A DNA stretch of 64,000 nt from RGIG995 sp045542115 (GCA_045542115.1 JAZQKK010000030.1:1-64000); one strand, 5' to 3'; positions 51,753-61,262 are shown, counted from the stretch's first letter. Notes: a model not told the origin generated them from the sequence alone. Numbers and translations: made by a program.

Positions 51753-52823
51753 TTATTCCTCTCCGTTTGCCCGTAATTTTTCCGCCTGCTCCGCCGTAAT
51801 CAGAGCGTCAATCAGTTCATCCAAATCCCCGTCCATAATCGATTGAATCTTATACAGAGTCAGTCCGATACGATGGTCGGTCACTCGCCCTTGGGGGAAA
51901 TTGTAGGTGCGGATTCGTTCGCTTCGGTCTCCCGACCCCACCTGCGACCGCCGGGCAGACGTGATTTCCGATTCCTGTTCCGCCCGTTTTTGTTCGAGAA
52001 TCCGAGAACGCAAAATCTTCAATGCCTTGTCTTTGTTCTTGTATTGGCTTCGCTCGTCCTGACAATCCACCGCAATTCCTGTGGGAATATGAATAATGCG
52101 AATGGCAGACTCGGTTTTGTTTACGTGTTGCCCTCCGGCTCCTCCGGAGCGGTGAGATTCAATCAACAGGTCTTTCGGGTCGATGGCAACGTCCACCTCT
52201 TCCGCCTCCGGCAACACCGCCACCGTGGCCGCCGACGTTTGAATCCGGCCTTGGGATTCGGTTTCGGGAACCCGTTGCACCCGGTGAACGCCGCTTTCAA
52301 ACTTTACCCGCCCAAAAGCCCCCGTGCCGTCCAGGGAAAGCACGGCTTCTTTGATTCCTCCCAATGCGGTCTCATTGACTGAAAGGACCTCCACTTTGAA
52401 GCCTTTCTTCTCTGCGTACATCGAATACATCCGAAGCAGCGACCCGGCAAACAGCGCCGCTTCTTCCCCTCCGGTTCCGGCTCTCAATTCCAATATGACG
52501 CTCTTTTCGTCGTCGGGGTCTTTTGGAATCAGCAAAATCTTTAATTTTTCTTCGGCGGTTTTCAATTCTTCCTTCGCTTCCAGCCATTCTTCCTTCGCTA
52601 AGGCTTTTAATTCCCCGTCGTCGCCGTTCATCAGTTCTTCCGCTTCATCGGCCTGCAATTTCCATTGCTTCCACTGGCGGTACTGTTCCACCAATTCTTC
52701 GGTCTGCTTTTGCTTTTTGGTCAAATCCCGAAGACGGATGGGGTCGGCAAGCACCGAGGGGTCGCAAAGCAATTCCTCGTTTTGCACGTAATTCTGTTCA
52801 ATTTCTTGAAGCTTTTCAAACAT
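51753..52823 (-). CDS. prfA: Peptide chain release factor 1
   Basis: 356 residues, the usual length for RF1. The catalytic GGQ is in SGGAGGQHVNKTESAIRIIH, and HRVQRVPETESQGRIQTSAATVAVLPE is typical of RF1 (UAA/UAG reading) rather than RF2. It ends translation at the ribosome. It stands between ylmH and the HAD gene; no prmC follows as in many Firmicutes. Confidence 0.95.
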   Translation of the reverse strand: MFEKLQEIEQNYVQNEELLCDPSVLADPIRLRDLTKKQKQTEELVEQYRQWKQWKLQADEAEELMNGDDGELKALAKEEWLEAKEELKTAEEKLKILLIPKDPDDEKSVILELRAGTGGEEAALFAGSLLRMYSMYAEKKGFKVEVLSVNETALGGIKEAVLSLDGTGAFGRVKFESGVHRVQRVPETESQGRIQTSAATVAVLPEAEEVDVAIDPKDLLIESHRSGGAGGQHVNKTESAIRIIHIPTGIAVDCQDERSQYKNKDKALKILRSRILEQKRAEQESEITSARRSQVGSGDRSERIRTYNFPQGRVTDHRIGLTLYKIQSIMDGDLDELIDALITAEQAEKLRANGEE

Positions 52824-52842
52824 TCTTCATTCCGTCCTGAAA

Positions 52843-53607
52843 TTATTTTCGTGTGTACCGTTTTACGGTTACAAAGATGCGGTCTTTTCTGCTGTGCCCA
52901 CCGATTTCGGCGATAACCAAACGCCCGTGGCCCCGCAGAGAAATGGTATCTCCCTGTTGTACCGACAGAGCGGGGGAGTCCGTCTCGGTCCAATTTACGG
53001 ACGCACCGCCTTTTTTAATAAGTTCGGTCATCTTTGTCCGTGCCATACCGAATCCTTCCGCCGCAATGCAATCCAACCGCAACGACGGAACCGTAAAGGT
53101 CTTTACCGTATGTTCCGCTTCGGGAACTTCTCCCAATTCGCTTTCTTCCGGTCGGAAGGCTTTTTGCCCCGCTTTGGTAAAATTTTCTTTTAAAAAATCC
53201 GCCAAAGCCGAATCGCACAAAATTTTCGGGGGGTTGGATGAGGCTAAAATATCTCCGATTTTTTCCCGCCGTACGCCCAGTCCGGTCAACGCTCCCAAAA
53301 TTTCCGGGTGAGTGGGGTATTCTCCCCGGGTCGTTAAGGCAAGGACCGTGATGGGATAGTCCGGTTCGAGATACTGGTTGGGGAGAAATACTCCCATTTT
53401 CCGTTCTGCCCCGTCGTATCCTCCCCAGAGTTGGAAGGTCGTTTCTCCGATGGATTTTGCGGTTTTCAATGCTAATATCTGTTGGGCGGGGGAGAGAAAA
53501 TCCGTATACACGGGACAGTTTCGCTTTTCCGCCAACCGGGCACCGTCGGTGATACGTGCCATCAATAATTTTTCTTCTTCTGATGCCGGCAAACCGTTTT
53601 TTGGCAA
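52843..53607 (-). CDS. ylmH: YlmH-like S4 RNA-binding protein
   Basis: 254 residues. N-terminal domain with RITDGARLAEKRN and FLPNQYL; C-terminal S4 RNA-binding domain RLDCIAAEGFGMARTKMTELIKKGGASVNW. YlmH proteins act on stalled or split ribosomes in Bacilli. Here it precedes prfA and not the usual cell-division genes. The best start is TTG 53607 after AAGGGGGAA; an ATG at 53631 falls on the predicted transcription start. Confidence 0.85.
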   Translation of the reverse strand: MPKNGLPASEEEKLLMARITDGARLAEKRNCPVYTDFLSPAQQILALKTAKSIGETTFQLWGGYDGAERKMGVFLPNQYLEPDYPITVLALTTRGEYPTHPEILGALTGLGVRREKIGDILASSNPPKILCDSALADFLKENFTKAGQKAFRPEESELGEVPEAEHTVKTFTVPSLRLDCIAAEGFGMARTKMTELIKKGGASVNWTETDSPALSVQQGDTISLRGHGRLVIAEIGGHSRKDRIFVTVKRYTRK

Positions 53608-53637
53608 AAAAATTCCCCCTTGCAAAATCATATCTCT

Positions 53638-53666
53638 ATTATAATCGAGAATCTGAAATCTGTCAA
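53638..53666 (-). promoter_or_regulatory. Promoter of ylmH-prfA-HAD operon
   Basis: Reverse strand TTGACA (53661-53666), 17 bases, TATAAT (53638-53643). Confidence 0.88.
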
Positions 53667-53681
53667 GGGGGAACGGGTCGT

Positions 53682-55343
53682 TTATTTCGCTATTTTCGCC
53701 TGAATCATTTTATTGATTTTCCGGCGGAGATTGAGAAGGTAATCCGCTTCTCTGGGGTACCGCTTAAAGGTGATGGGGTCAATGCCGTCTTCCATTACCG
53801 CAAGAACTTCCTCTTTGCCGTACAATTCTTCGCACAGTTGCAAGGCTCTCATATCCTGCAACCCTTCGTTGAAGAGTACTTGCCGCAGGGAGGAATGTGC
53901 CGTACCGTCGGCGGCGGGGTAGACGATAAAGGCGTCTCCGGAAGGAACGAATCCTTCCCCGTCGGAGCAGACGTAGGGATTGATGGTTGCGTAGGAATAT
54001 TGATTGTTGTAGAAGTTAAAGCCCCATTGCAAAAATCCGTAGATATTGAACTTATACAACTGCAAGCCCAAAATACGGGTCCGGGCACCGGGCATCGAGA
54101 AGAACCGGTTGGAAGTGTCCACGCATTGGCTGCAACAATAGTAAGCCCAAAGTTCGGGGACGTTGTTTTCCAGGAAGGGTTCGATGTGGTTAATGCCCGG
54201 GACGGGATGGTCCACAAGCCCTTGTTCGTAGAAGGCATATTTCGACAAGGCATCAATCATCGGATAGCCGGCAATCAACGGTTTGAGGAATTCGCTAAGT
54301 GTCTTATACTGTTCCAGATGTTTTTCGTTAGGCTCATCGGACAGATGGAACCAGCAACGCTTGTCCGCACCGTTCTTTTCTTCCTTCATATATTTCAGGA
54401 ATGCGGGAATAAACTGGGTCAGGAAGTTTTTGTACTCGTCTCCCGTTGCGGGGGTGTCCCATCCGAAGATGCGTTTTTCTTCCCCGTCTACCGTGGCGAT
54501 GACCTTCGGGCAGGCCTTTGCACCCCACTGAGAGTAGAAATGGCAGATTTCAAAGTATTCCATTCCCACTTTGTCGCACAAATCTACCCAGCGGCCCAGT
54601 TTGGAGAAATCAAATTCGTATTCTTCGCCGTTCTTGACAATGCCCACCAATTGGGTCGTGGGACGGTACCCCCCTACGTAGGTGTCCAATTCGGGGGTGA
54701 ACAGCGGCGTCAAAATCATATTCTGTCCGTACGTCCGGGCAGAACGCATAAAGTTTTCAATAATCTGCCAATGACGTTCCGACCAGGCTTCTTCGTTGTA
54801 ATACTGCATCAGACAGTCTGTATAGAACCAATGGGTCATAATCATCTTCTGATGGGGAAGAAGGGCGTCGATAATCTCCACTTCGGTGGAAAGTTCATAT
54901 TCCACTCCGCCGTCAGTATTGGTGAAGGTAATTTTAATGGGATATACACCGGCTTCCATCGTTCCGTCCGGTGCAATTTCGAACCACAGAGCGCGAAGAT
55001 TGTTGTCGGTAACCAATCTGTCGTTTTCCCGAATGGGTTCCAAAAGGTCCGGGAACAGTCCCGGTTCCGTCCGAAGATAATTGTCGTCCTTCCGGTCTTT
55101 ATAAGCCGGCATTGAAGAGGGAATCTGCTGAACTTTTGTAATCTTAATGTGGTCCGCCAAGGGGGATTCTACTTGCAGATGAACGATAACCTTGGCAGAT
55201 ACGAGTTCCGTCCGATTATAGCAGACCTGAAAGGAATACCGTTCGTTTTTCAGCATTGAAATCTCACCCAACGCGGGCTTGGATTGAATGGTTTCATCCC
55301 AGAAGCATTTTTCAAGGGATGAAATAATTTTTGCTCGTAACAT
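53682..55343 (-). CDS. DUF4091 protein, GH123-like
   Basis: 553 residues, no signal peptide. The N-terminal part is beta-rich (MLKNERYSFQVCYNRTEL) and the C-terminal DUF4091/GH123-like TIM barrel includes WFHLSDEPNEKHLEQYKTLSEFL, with an acid pair in SDEP that matches the acidic residues at the catalytic site in GH123 hexosaminidases. The end RKINKMIQAKIAK is DUF4091 style. Substrate not known; absence of a signal peptide suggests an intracellular glycosidase role. Followed by its own promoter; GGGAGGAC precedes ATG. Confidence 0.82.
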   Translation of the reverse strand: MLRAKIISSLEKCFWDETIQSKPALGEISMLKNERYSFQVCYNRTELVSAKVIVHLQVESPLADHIKITKVQQIPSSMPAYKDRKDDNYLRTEPGLFPDLLEPIRENDRLVTDNNLRALWFEIAPDGTMEAGVYPIKITFTNTDGGVEYELSTEVEIIDALLPHQKMIMTHWFYTDCLMQYYNEEAWSERHWQIIENFMRSARTYGQNMILTPLFTPELDTYVGGYRPTTQLVGIVKNGEEYEFDFSKLGRWVDLCDKVGMEYFEICHFYSQWGAKACPKVIATVDGEEKRIFGWDTPATGDEYKNFLTQFIPAFLKYMKEEKNGADKRCWFHLSDEPNEKHLEQYKTLSEFLKPLIAGYPMIDALSKYAFYEQGLVDHPVPGINHIEPFLENNVPELWAYYCCSQCVDTSNRFFSMPGARTRILGLQLYKFNIYGFLQWGFNFYNNQYSYATINPYVCSDGEGFVPSGDAFIVYPAADGTAHSSLRQVLFNEGLQDMRALQLCEELYGKEEVLAVMEDGIDPITFKRYPREADYLLNLRRKINKMIQAKIAK

Positions 55344-55378
55344 ATGGATTGTCCTCCCATCAATATGTTCATAACCTT

Positions 55379-55407
55379 ATTATAAGTTATTTTCTTTTGT
55401 AAGTCAA
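55379..55407 (-). promoter_or_regulatory. Promoter of the DUF4091 gene
   Basis: Reverse strand TTGACT (55402-55407), 17 bases, TATAAT (55379-55384). Confidence 0.88.
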
Positions 55408-55498
55408 GATATAATTGTGAATGAAATATGGATTTTTCGGTTATTTCTTGAAAAAATTTACTTTTTTGTGTAAATTAGCTTATTTTAATTTCGTTCCG

Positions 55499-55527
55499 TT
55501 GAAAATAGGGGAAAAATATGGTATAAT
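55499..55527 (+). promoter_or_regulatory. Promoter of the MacB-like ABC gene
   Basis: TTGAAA (55499-55504), 17 bases, TATAAT (55522-55527). Confidence 0.8.
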
Positions 55528-55564
55528 ATATTTCAAAACAACCACCCTCAGAGAGGACGATTTT

Positions 55565-58500
55565 ATGCTAAAACTTACCAACATCGTAAAGGAATATCCC
55601 GCCGGGGGAGACATTGTGGCCGCCCTTCGCGGAGTATCGTTGGAATTTCGCAAAAGTGAATTTGTGGCTATTTTAGGCCCTTCCGGATGCGGAAAAACTA
55701 CACTTTTGAATATCATCGGCGGATTGGACCACTACACCCGCGGGGATTTGTCCATTAACGGTATTTCTACCAAGAAATACAAAGACGCCGATTGGGATGC
55801 CTACCGAAATCACTCCATTGGTTTTGTGTTTCAGAGTTATAACCTGATTCCCCACCAGACGGTTCTGAACAACGTGGAGTTGGCTCTGACTATTTCCGGG
55901 ATCTCCAAAAAAGAACGCCGGGCAAGAGCCGTAGAAGCCTTGAAAAAAGTAGGATTGCAGGACCAATTGAAAAAGCGCCCCAATCAAATGTCCGGCGGAC
56001 AGATGCAACGGGTTGCCATTGCCCGCGCCTTGGTCAACGACCCGGAAATCCTCCTGGCCGATGAACCCACCGGAGCTCTGGATTCCGAGACCAGCGTTCA
56101 GGTAATGGAGCTTTTGAAAGAGATCTCCAACGACCGGTTGGTAATTATGGTGACCCATAACCCCGAACTTGCCGACGCGTATGCGACCCGTACCGTGCGT
56201 CTTTTGGACGGAAACGTTATTGACGATACTGCTCCCTATACGGCACAAGCCGAAGAAGTTTTGCCTCAGCAGAAGAAGAAAAAAGAGAAAAAGCCGTCGA
56301 TGTCCTTCTTTACTGCATTGTCTCTGTCGTTGAAAAATCTTCTGACCAAAAAAGGAAGAACGCTTTTAACGTCTTTTGCCGGCTCCATCGGAATTATCGG
56401 GATTGCTTTGATTTACGCCGTTTCTCAGGGGATGACTGCATATATCGATGCGGTGCAGGAAGATACTCTTTCGTCTTACCCCTTGACCATCGAAGCCACC
56501 AACGTAGACCTCACGACCCTGATGGAGACCTTTATGGGAATGGCGGACGATGAGGAAAAACAGCACGAGGACGATGCGGTGTATTCTCAATCGGTTCTCT
56601 TTGAAATGATTAACGCGATGAACAATTTAGAGACCACGGAAAACGATTTGGTTTCTTTTAAAGAGTTTATCGACGTGGAGTTGAAATCCGAACCCGGATT
56701 TTCCAAGTTAAAGGAAGCTTTGTCCGGGGTTCAGTACACCTATGATTTGAATTTGTTGGTCTACACGAAAAACGTGGACGGAAACATTATCTATTCCGAT
56801 ACCCGCCAGCTGTTGTCCAAAGCGATGGCGGAAAATTTCGGAATGGATATGACGGGAATGATGGGAATGGACGGCTCGTCCTCGATGTCGTCGATGGCGT
56901 CGATGGCGTCGATGTCTCCCGGGGCATCGTCGATGAAACTGTGGACGGAAATGCTTTCGGGCAAAGACGGCAGTTTAATCAGCCCCGTGTTGCAGAATCA
57001 GTATGACGTTATTCACGGTTCTTGGCCCAATCAAGCCAACGAAATCGTTCTCGTCGTAGATAAAAATAACGAATTGGATGACTTGACCCTGTATGCGTTG
57101 GGGTTGGAATCGGAAGATACCATCAATGCTTTGTTTGACGCGGTCACCGAAGGGGAAGAGTTGGATATCCAGCAAAAATCCTGGTCCTATGACGAGTTGA
57201 TGGAAATGGAATTCCGTGTCATTCTCAATTCCGACTGTTACACCTTCGACCCCAAAACCGGATATTATACGGATTTGCGGGAGACCGATGCGGGACTTAG
57301 GTATCTGTATGACAAAGCAATGACCTTAAAGGTCTCTGGGATTATCCGTCCCAGCGAAACCGCCTCTTCCACAATGTTGAGTGGGTCGATCGGCTACACC
57401 AAAGCGTTGACCGAACTTGTGGTTGAAAAAGCCAAAGATTCGGCGGCGATTCAGGCGCAGAAGAATGATATTCACACCGATATCTTTACTGGACTTCCTT
57501 TCAAAGAGACCACAGGAAAATTGACCGACGAAGAGAAAGAGAAAGAATTCCGTAATTATATCGCCGGTTTGAACGAAACGGAAAAAGCCTGGGCATACGT
57601 GAAGATTATGTCCATTCCTTCCGAAGAATATCTTTCCAACGCTCTGACCCAAGCAATGGCCGGCGTGACCCGGGAAAAAATGGAGCAGACGATGTTGCAG
57701 GCTCTGACCCAGCAGATGGGAATGAATGAGGGAGACGTGAAGCAATATCTTTCTTCGATGAAGGAAGAAGAGTTGACCGAACTGTACCGGGAACTGATGG
57801 CCGAGGGAATTAAGATGCAATATGCCTCCGCCGTTGAAAAGCAGATGGCGGCAATGGATCCGATGATGCAGTCCGCCGCGTTGGACCTGGCGTTGCCCAC
57901 CTATACCACCGCGCAGTGTGCCGTTTATTACGAAGAAGTTCTGGTCTTTTCCGATTCTTCCTATGAGCAGAACTGCATTAAATTGGGTTCGGTGGATTTG
58001 AATGACCCTGCTACGGTAAATCTCTTCGCTTCATCCTTTGAAAACAAAGACGTGATTGAAGACGTTATCGCCGAGTATAACGAATCGGTTGATGAATTGT
58101 CTCAGATTCGCTATACCGACTACGTGGGGATTATGATGTCGTCTATTACCACGATTATCAATGCCATCACCTATGTTTTGATTGCTTTCGTGGCGATTTC
58201 TCTGATCGTTTCGTCGATTATGATCGGGGTCATCACCTTGATTTCGGTGCAGGAGCGGACCAAGGAAATCGGCATCTTGCGAGCCATTGGTGCCTCGAAA
58301 CGAAACGTTTCCAGTATGTTTAATGCAGAAACGATGATTATCGGCTTTGCTTCCGGCCTTCTCGGGGTGGGTGTCACCTATCTGCTGTGTATCCCCATTA
58401 ACTTTATTCTTAACGCGTTGACCGGAATTGCCAATTTGAAGGCCGTCCTTCCCCTGCCTGCGGCGTTGATTTTGGTGGTGATTAGCGTGATTCTGACGTT

Positions 58501-58570
58501 GTTTGCCGGAATCATTCCTTCCCGTTCTGCCGCCAAAAAGGATCCTGTTGTCGCATTGAGAACCGAATAA
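55565..58570 (+). CDS. MacB-like ABC protein, fused ATPase and FtsX permease
   Basis: 1001 residues. Residues 1-225 are an ATPase (GPSGCGKTT, MSGGQMQR, LLADEPTGALD). One helix at about 272-292 leads to a 550-residue extracytoplasmic domain, then three helices with the FtsX/MacB motif QERTKEIGILRAIGASKRNVSSMF. The topology is that of MacB-type mechanotransmission exporters. The outer domain includes a Met/Ser-rich stretch near 425-455 (MTGMMGMDGSSSMSSM) encoded by repeated TCGATG units. Substrate not known. ATG 55565 follows AGAGAGGA. Confidence 0.88.
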   Translation: MLKLTNIVKEYPAGGDIVAALRGVSLEFRKSEFVAILGPSGCGKTTLLNIIGGLDHYTRGDLSINGISTKKYKDADWDAYRNHSIGFVFQSYNLIPHQTVLNNVELALTISGISKKERRARAVEALKKVGLQDQLKKRPNQMSGGQMQRVAIARALVNDPEILLADEPTGALDSETSVQVMELLKEISNDRLVIMVTHNPELADAYATRTVRLLDGNVIDDTAPYTAQAEEVLPQQKKKKEKKPSMSFFTALSLSLKNLLTKKGRTLLTSFAGSIGIIGIALIYAVSQGMTAYIDAVQEDTLSSYPLTIEATNVDLTTLMETFMGMADDEEKQHEDDAVYSQSVLFEMINAMNNLETTENDLVSFKEFIDVELKSEPGFSKLKEALSGVQYTYDLNLLVYTKNVDGNIIYSDTRQLLSKAMAENFGMDMTGMMGMDGSSSMSSMASMASMSPGASSMKLWTEMLSGKDGSLISPVLQNQYDVIHGSWPNQANEIVLVVDKNNELDDLTLYALGLESEDTINALFDAVTEGEELDIQQKSWSYDELMEMEFRVILNSDCYTFDPKTGYYTDLRETDAGLRYLYDKAMTLKVSGIIRPSETASSTMLSGSIGYTKALTELVVEKAKDSAAIQAQKNDIHTDIFTGLPFKETTGKLTDEEKEKEFRNYIAGLNETEKAWAYVKIMSIPSEEYLSNALTQAMAGVTREKMEQTMLQALTQQMGMNEGDVKQYLSSMKEEELTELYRELMAEGIKMQYASAVEKQMAAMDPMMQSAALDLALPTYTTAQCAVYYEEVLVFSDSSYEQNCIKLGSVDLNDPATVNLFASSFENKDVIEDVIAEYNESVDELSQIRYTDYVGIMMSSITTIINAITYVLIAFVAISLIVSSIMIGVITLISVQERTKEIGILRAIGASKRNVSSMFNAETMIIGFASGLLGVGVTYLLCIPINFILNALTGIANLKAVLPLPAALILVVISVILTLFAGIIPSRSAAKKDPVVALRTE

Positions 58571-58586
58571 TTATTCCCAACGAAAC

Positions 58587-58622
58587 GAGGCACTCCGAAA
58601 TCCAGGGTGCCTCTTGTTTTTA
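58587..58622 (+). terminator. Terminator of the MacB-like gene
   Basis: GAGGCAC/GTGCCTC (58587-58613) extended by two pairs, then TTGTTTTTA. Confidence 0.85.
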
Positions 58623-58682
58623 ACGTTTATATCCTCGGTTTTCCCCGAAGAACGGCTTGTCCACTTTTTTTGCGAAAAAACA

Positions 58683-58711
58683 TTGCTTTTTTTTTCATTT
58701 TGTGCTATAAT
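58683..58711 (+). promoter_or_regulatory. Promoter of the second PHP gene
   Basis: TTGCTT (58683-58688), 17 bases, TATAAT (58706-58711). It leaves a leader of about 170 bases. Confidence 0.78.
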
Positions 58712-58717
58712 AGGAGA

Positions 58718-58870
58718 GTCCTGTTTTGGTAACGTGACGGGATGACCACGTTAACCTCTCGGGGTCTCTGCCCGAAAAGCGGCTCAGAATTGCGGATTCG
58801 GTAGTGATGCATCGTTTTATCGATTGTACCGAAAGCATTTTGGGATTCCCCCTTCCGGGGAAGGAAAAAC
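58718..58870 (+). ncRNA. Possible structured leader of PHP gene
   Basis: Hairpins GGTAACGTG/CACGTTAACC (58728-58756), TCGGG/CCCGA (58759-58775) and TTCCCC/GGGGAA (58846-58862) follow each other and the text is GC-rich. No known riboswitch consensus recognised and no terminator before the gene. An in-frame ATG at 58804 lies in it. Confidence 0.3.
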
Positions 58871-58890
58871 ACGGGAAAAGGAGAATAAAA

Positions 58891-59667
58891 ATGATACGGT
58901 ATAATTATCATACCCATACGACGTTCAGTGACGGAAAAAACACTCCGGAGGAAATGATTGAAGCGGCGATAGGCAAGGGCTTTCATTCCATCGGGATTTC
59001 CGACCACGCTTATACGGAGTTTGACCCGAGTTGGAGTATTCTTCAAATGGAGGACTATTTGAAGGCCCTTTGGGAATTGAAAGAAAAATATGCGGGAATA
59101 ATCAACGTGTACGTCGGTCTGGAACAAGATGTCCTCGCCGTTGACGTTCCGGAAAGAATCGACTATTACATCGGTTCGGTTCATTGGATTGAAAAAGGCG
59201 GGCACTATATTGAATTGGATAACAATGCCTCTCTTCTTCAAAACGCCATCCGGGACTATTACGGCGGAGATGCCGACGGGCTTGCAGAAGACTATTTTGA
59301 CCTGGTCGCTTCCTACGCGGACGACCCGAACGTGGCGTTTATCGGTCATTTTGATTTGATTACCAAGTTTGACGAAAAATATCCGCCGTTATTTTCTCCG
59401 ACGCCCCGTTACACCGCCGCTTGGAAGAACGCCGCTGCGAAATTGGTCGAAGCCGGAAAAATCTTTGAAATCAACACCGGGGGAATGGCCCGGGGGTACC
59501 GAACAAGTCCGTATCCCTGTGCGGAAATCCTGCAATTTTTGGGAGAAAACGGTGCGAAGGTTCTTGTTTCTTCCGATTCTCACAAAGCGGACTCTTTGGA
59601 TTTTGCCTTTGATTTGGCGGAAGAATGGATAAAAAAATACCGCCTGAATGCGGTCGATTTATTTTAA
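58891..59667 (+). CDS. PHP-type histidinol-phosphatase
   Basis: 258 residues. Metal motifs YHTHTTFSDG at the N-terminus, GISDHAY next, and SSDSHKADSL at the end; HisK-type length. Removes phosphate from histidinol phosphate or a similar substrate; no other his genes are near, and a second, different PHP gene lies at 24737. The ATG 58891 follows AAAAGGAG; the earlier ATG 58804 has none. Confidence 0.83.
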   Translation: MIRYNYHTHTTFSDGKNTPEEMIEAAIGKGFHSIGISDHAYTEFDPSWSILQMEDYLKALWELKEKYAGIINVYVGLEQDVLAVDVPERIDYYIGSVHWIEKGGHYIELDNNASLLQNAIRDYYGGDADGLAEDYFDLVASYADDPNVAFIGHFDLITKFDEKYPPLFSPTPRYTAAWKNAAAKLVEAGKIFEINTGGMARGYRTSPYPCAEILQFLGENGAKVLVSSDSHKADSLDFAFDLAEEWIKKYRLNAVDLF

Positions 59668-59676
59668 ATTATGAAA

Positions 59677-59714
59677 AATCCCCGGAGGAATAAAACTCCG
59701 GGGATTCGTTTTCA
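59677..59714. terminator. Bidirectional terminator
   Basis: AATCCCCGGAG/CTCCGGGGATT with loop GAATAAAA; T-rich on both sides. Serves the PHP gene and the convergent transglutaminase gene. Confidence 0.9.
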
Positions 59715-59715
59715 T

Positions 59716-61167
59716 TTAAGGACTCATTATAAAGGTGATATCGTGTCCCACGATTTTCAGCGTAGAAGTAAATCCGTTCAGTCCAAAGCGTTTTGCCAAA
59801 GTTTCTGCATTTTGATTGAACCAAGCTTGGGGATTTCCGGGATTTTCCACGTATTGGTGGAATACGAAAGTGTTCCCCTGCTTTTTCGTGCATTTTACGA
59901 CATTTTCAACGGTCAGCGAGGGGATTTCCATTCCGTGTTTTTTGTAGTAATTTGCGGCGGTTGCGGTGCAGTTGGGATAGGTATAACTGTCATTATCAAG
60001 GATGTGGTCCTGTTGTATTTGAGCGGTAGTCAGGTCAAACCAGGCATAGTGAATGTCGTTCTCTTTCGGTTCTCCCGCATCATCCCAGGTGGCATCCGTA
60101 TGATAATACTGTCCGTCGATTTGAACGATGTTCCAGGCGTGGCCTTCCGTGGCCCCTGTTGAGGGATTGATTGAGGCCCCGTGCACGTACAAAGTCTGGA
60201 TTCCTACGCTGCGACAAAGGTATTCAAAGGCTCTCGCGTACCCTTCGCAAACGGCTACGTGGTCCACCAACGCTCCGTAAGCATCGTGGGCGTGGGAACC
60301 GTTGTTGTATTGGCAAGAGAGAATCAAACGGTCGTGAATCGTCCGTTCGATTTCAAATTGGGTCATATTTTTATTGATGCCGGCAAGAATGGTGTTGACT
60401 GCATTGTTAAAGCGTTGCTGAGCCGTTGTTTTTTCGGAACTGCTCATCGAATATCCCGGGGAAACGGAAAGGATTTTTTCGCCCTGAACGGAGAAGGAAT
60501 ATTCCGTTCCCAACCAGAAATGCTGGGGATAATCGGCTCGGTAACATTCCCAAGCCAGAGTTAATTGGTCTTCGGTAACGCCGTCCGGCAGAGAGATGGA
60601 CGGTTGCATTTCCCCAACACCTACTGCAATAGCATCGTAAAGTTTTGTCATTACCGCCCCGTCAGAGCGGCCGGAAAGCCATTTGCGACCGTAATAATTC
60701 TCCGGTGCGATGGGGGAGATGTTGGTATTGACTACGGGTGCCGGAGGCAAAGGGACGACAGGGGTGTCTTCCGGTTCGGGGGTTGTATTCGTTTGATTGT
60801 TTGTCGTCGTGTCCGTTTCTGTTTTTGGGGAAGAAGAGGTGGTTTGCGATGATGTGGAGCCGGCCGTATCAGACGGTGTCTGCGACGAGGTTTGTGTGGA
60901 GGCAGTATCGTCGGTTTTTGCATCGGTATCGGAGAGTTCCGTGTCGGTGTCCGAATCCGGGTTTTCTACCGAACCGCTTTCGGTTTCTTCCTCCTTCGTA
61001 TCGGTCTTCACTTGACTGTTATCCTGATTTGTATCGGTGGAGAAGTATACTTCTTCTGATCCGGAATCGGAATCGTTATCCGAAGCCTCTCCGCAAGCGA
61101 ACAGGGAAAGGACCGCCGCAAAGGAAAGCACGAGACTGCACAGTTTCAAAAGATGTGTTTTATACAT
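59716..61167 (-). CDS. Transglutaminase-fold lipoprotein
   Basis: 483 residues. Signal peptide with lipobox LFAC (Cys25), then about 120 residues made mainly of Ser, Thr, Asp and Glu (to about 150), a Pro-rich hinge, and a C-terminal transglutaminase-like domain with Cys307 in VAVCEGYARAF, His343 in EGHAWN and Asp358 in HTDATWDD. Such proteins are peptidases or cross-linkers at the cell surface. The long linker suggests it reaches across the wall. Confidence 0.88.
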   Translation of the reverse strand: MYKTHLLKLCSLVLSFAAVLSLFACGEASDNDSDSGSEEVYFSTDTNQDNSQVKTDTKEEETESGSVENPDSDTDTELSDTDAKTDDTASTQTSSQTPSDTAGSTSSQTTSSSPKTETDTTTNNQTNTTPEPEDTPVVPLPPAPVVNTNISPIAPENYYGRKWLSGRSDGAVMTKLYDAIAVGVGEMQPSISLPDGVTEDQLTLAWECYRADYPQHFWLGTEYSFSVQGEKILSVSPGYSMSSSEKTTAQQRFNNAVNTILAGINKNMTQFEIERTIHDRLILSCQYNNGSHAHDAYGALVDHVAVCEGYARAFEYLCRSVGIQTLYVHGASINPSTGATEGHAWNIVQIDGQYYHTDATWDDAGEPKENDIHYAWFDLTTAQIQQDHILDNDSYTYPNCTATAANYYKKHGMEIPSLTVENVVKCTKKQGNTFVFHQYVENPGNPQAWFNQNAETLAKRFGLNGFTSTLKIVGHDITFIMSP

Positions 61168-61233
61168 TGCCCCATCTCCTCAAATATTCTGACGAAAAGG
61201 TATTCATTTCAAAACAAACACCTTACATTATAC

Positions 61234-61262
61234 AGTATAGCACAAATATACATATTTGTCAA
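61234..61262 (-). promoter_or_regulatory. Promoter of transglutaminase gene
   Basis: Reverse strand TTGACA (61257-61262), 17 bases, TATACT (61234-61239). Confidence 0.85.

Noticed and set aside
53556..55115. 519-residue forward frame opposite the DUF4091 gene
   Set aside because: It spans the promoter of ylmH and mirrors the codons of the real reverse-strand gene; no domain or ribosome binding site.
56880..56940. Tandem DNA repeat as CRISPR or satellite array
   Set aside because: The units are short, lie inside a coding frame and have no spacers; treated as a coding low-complexity tract.
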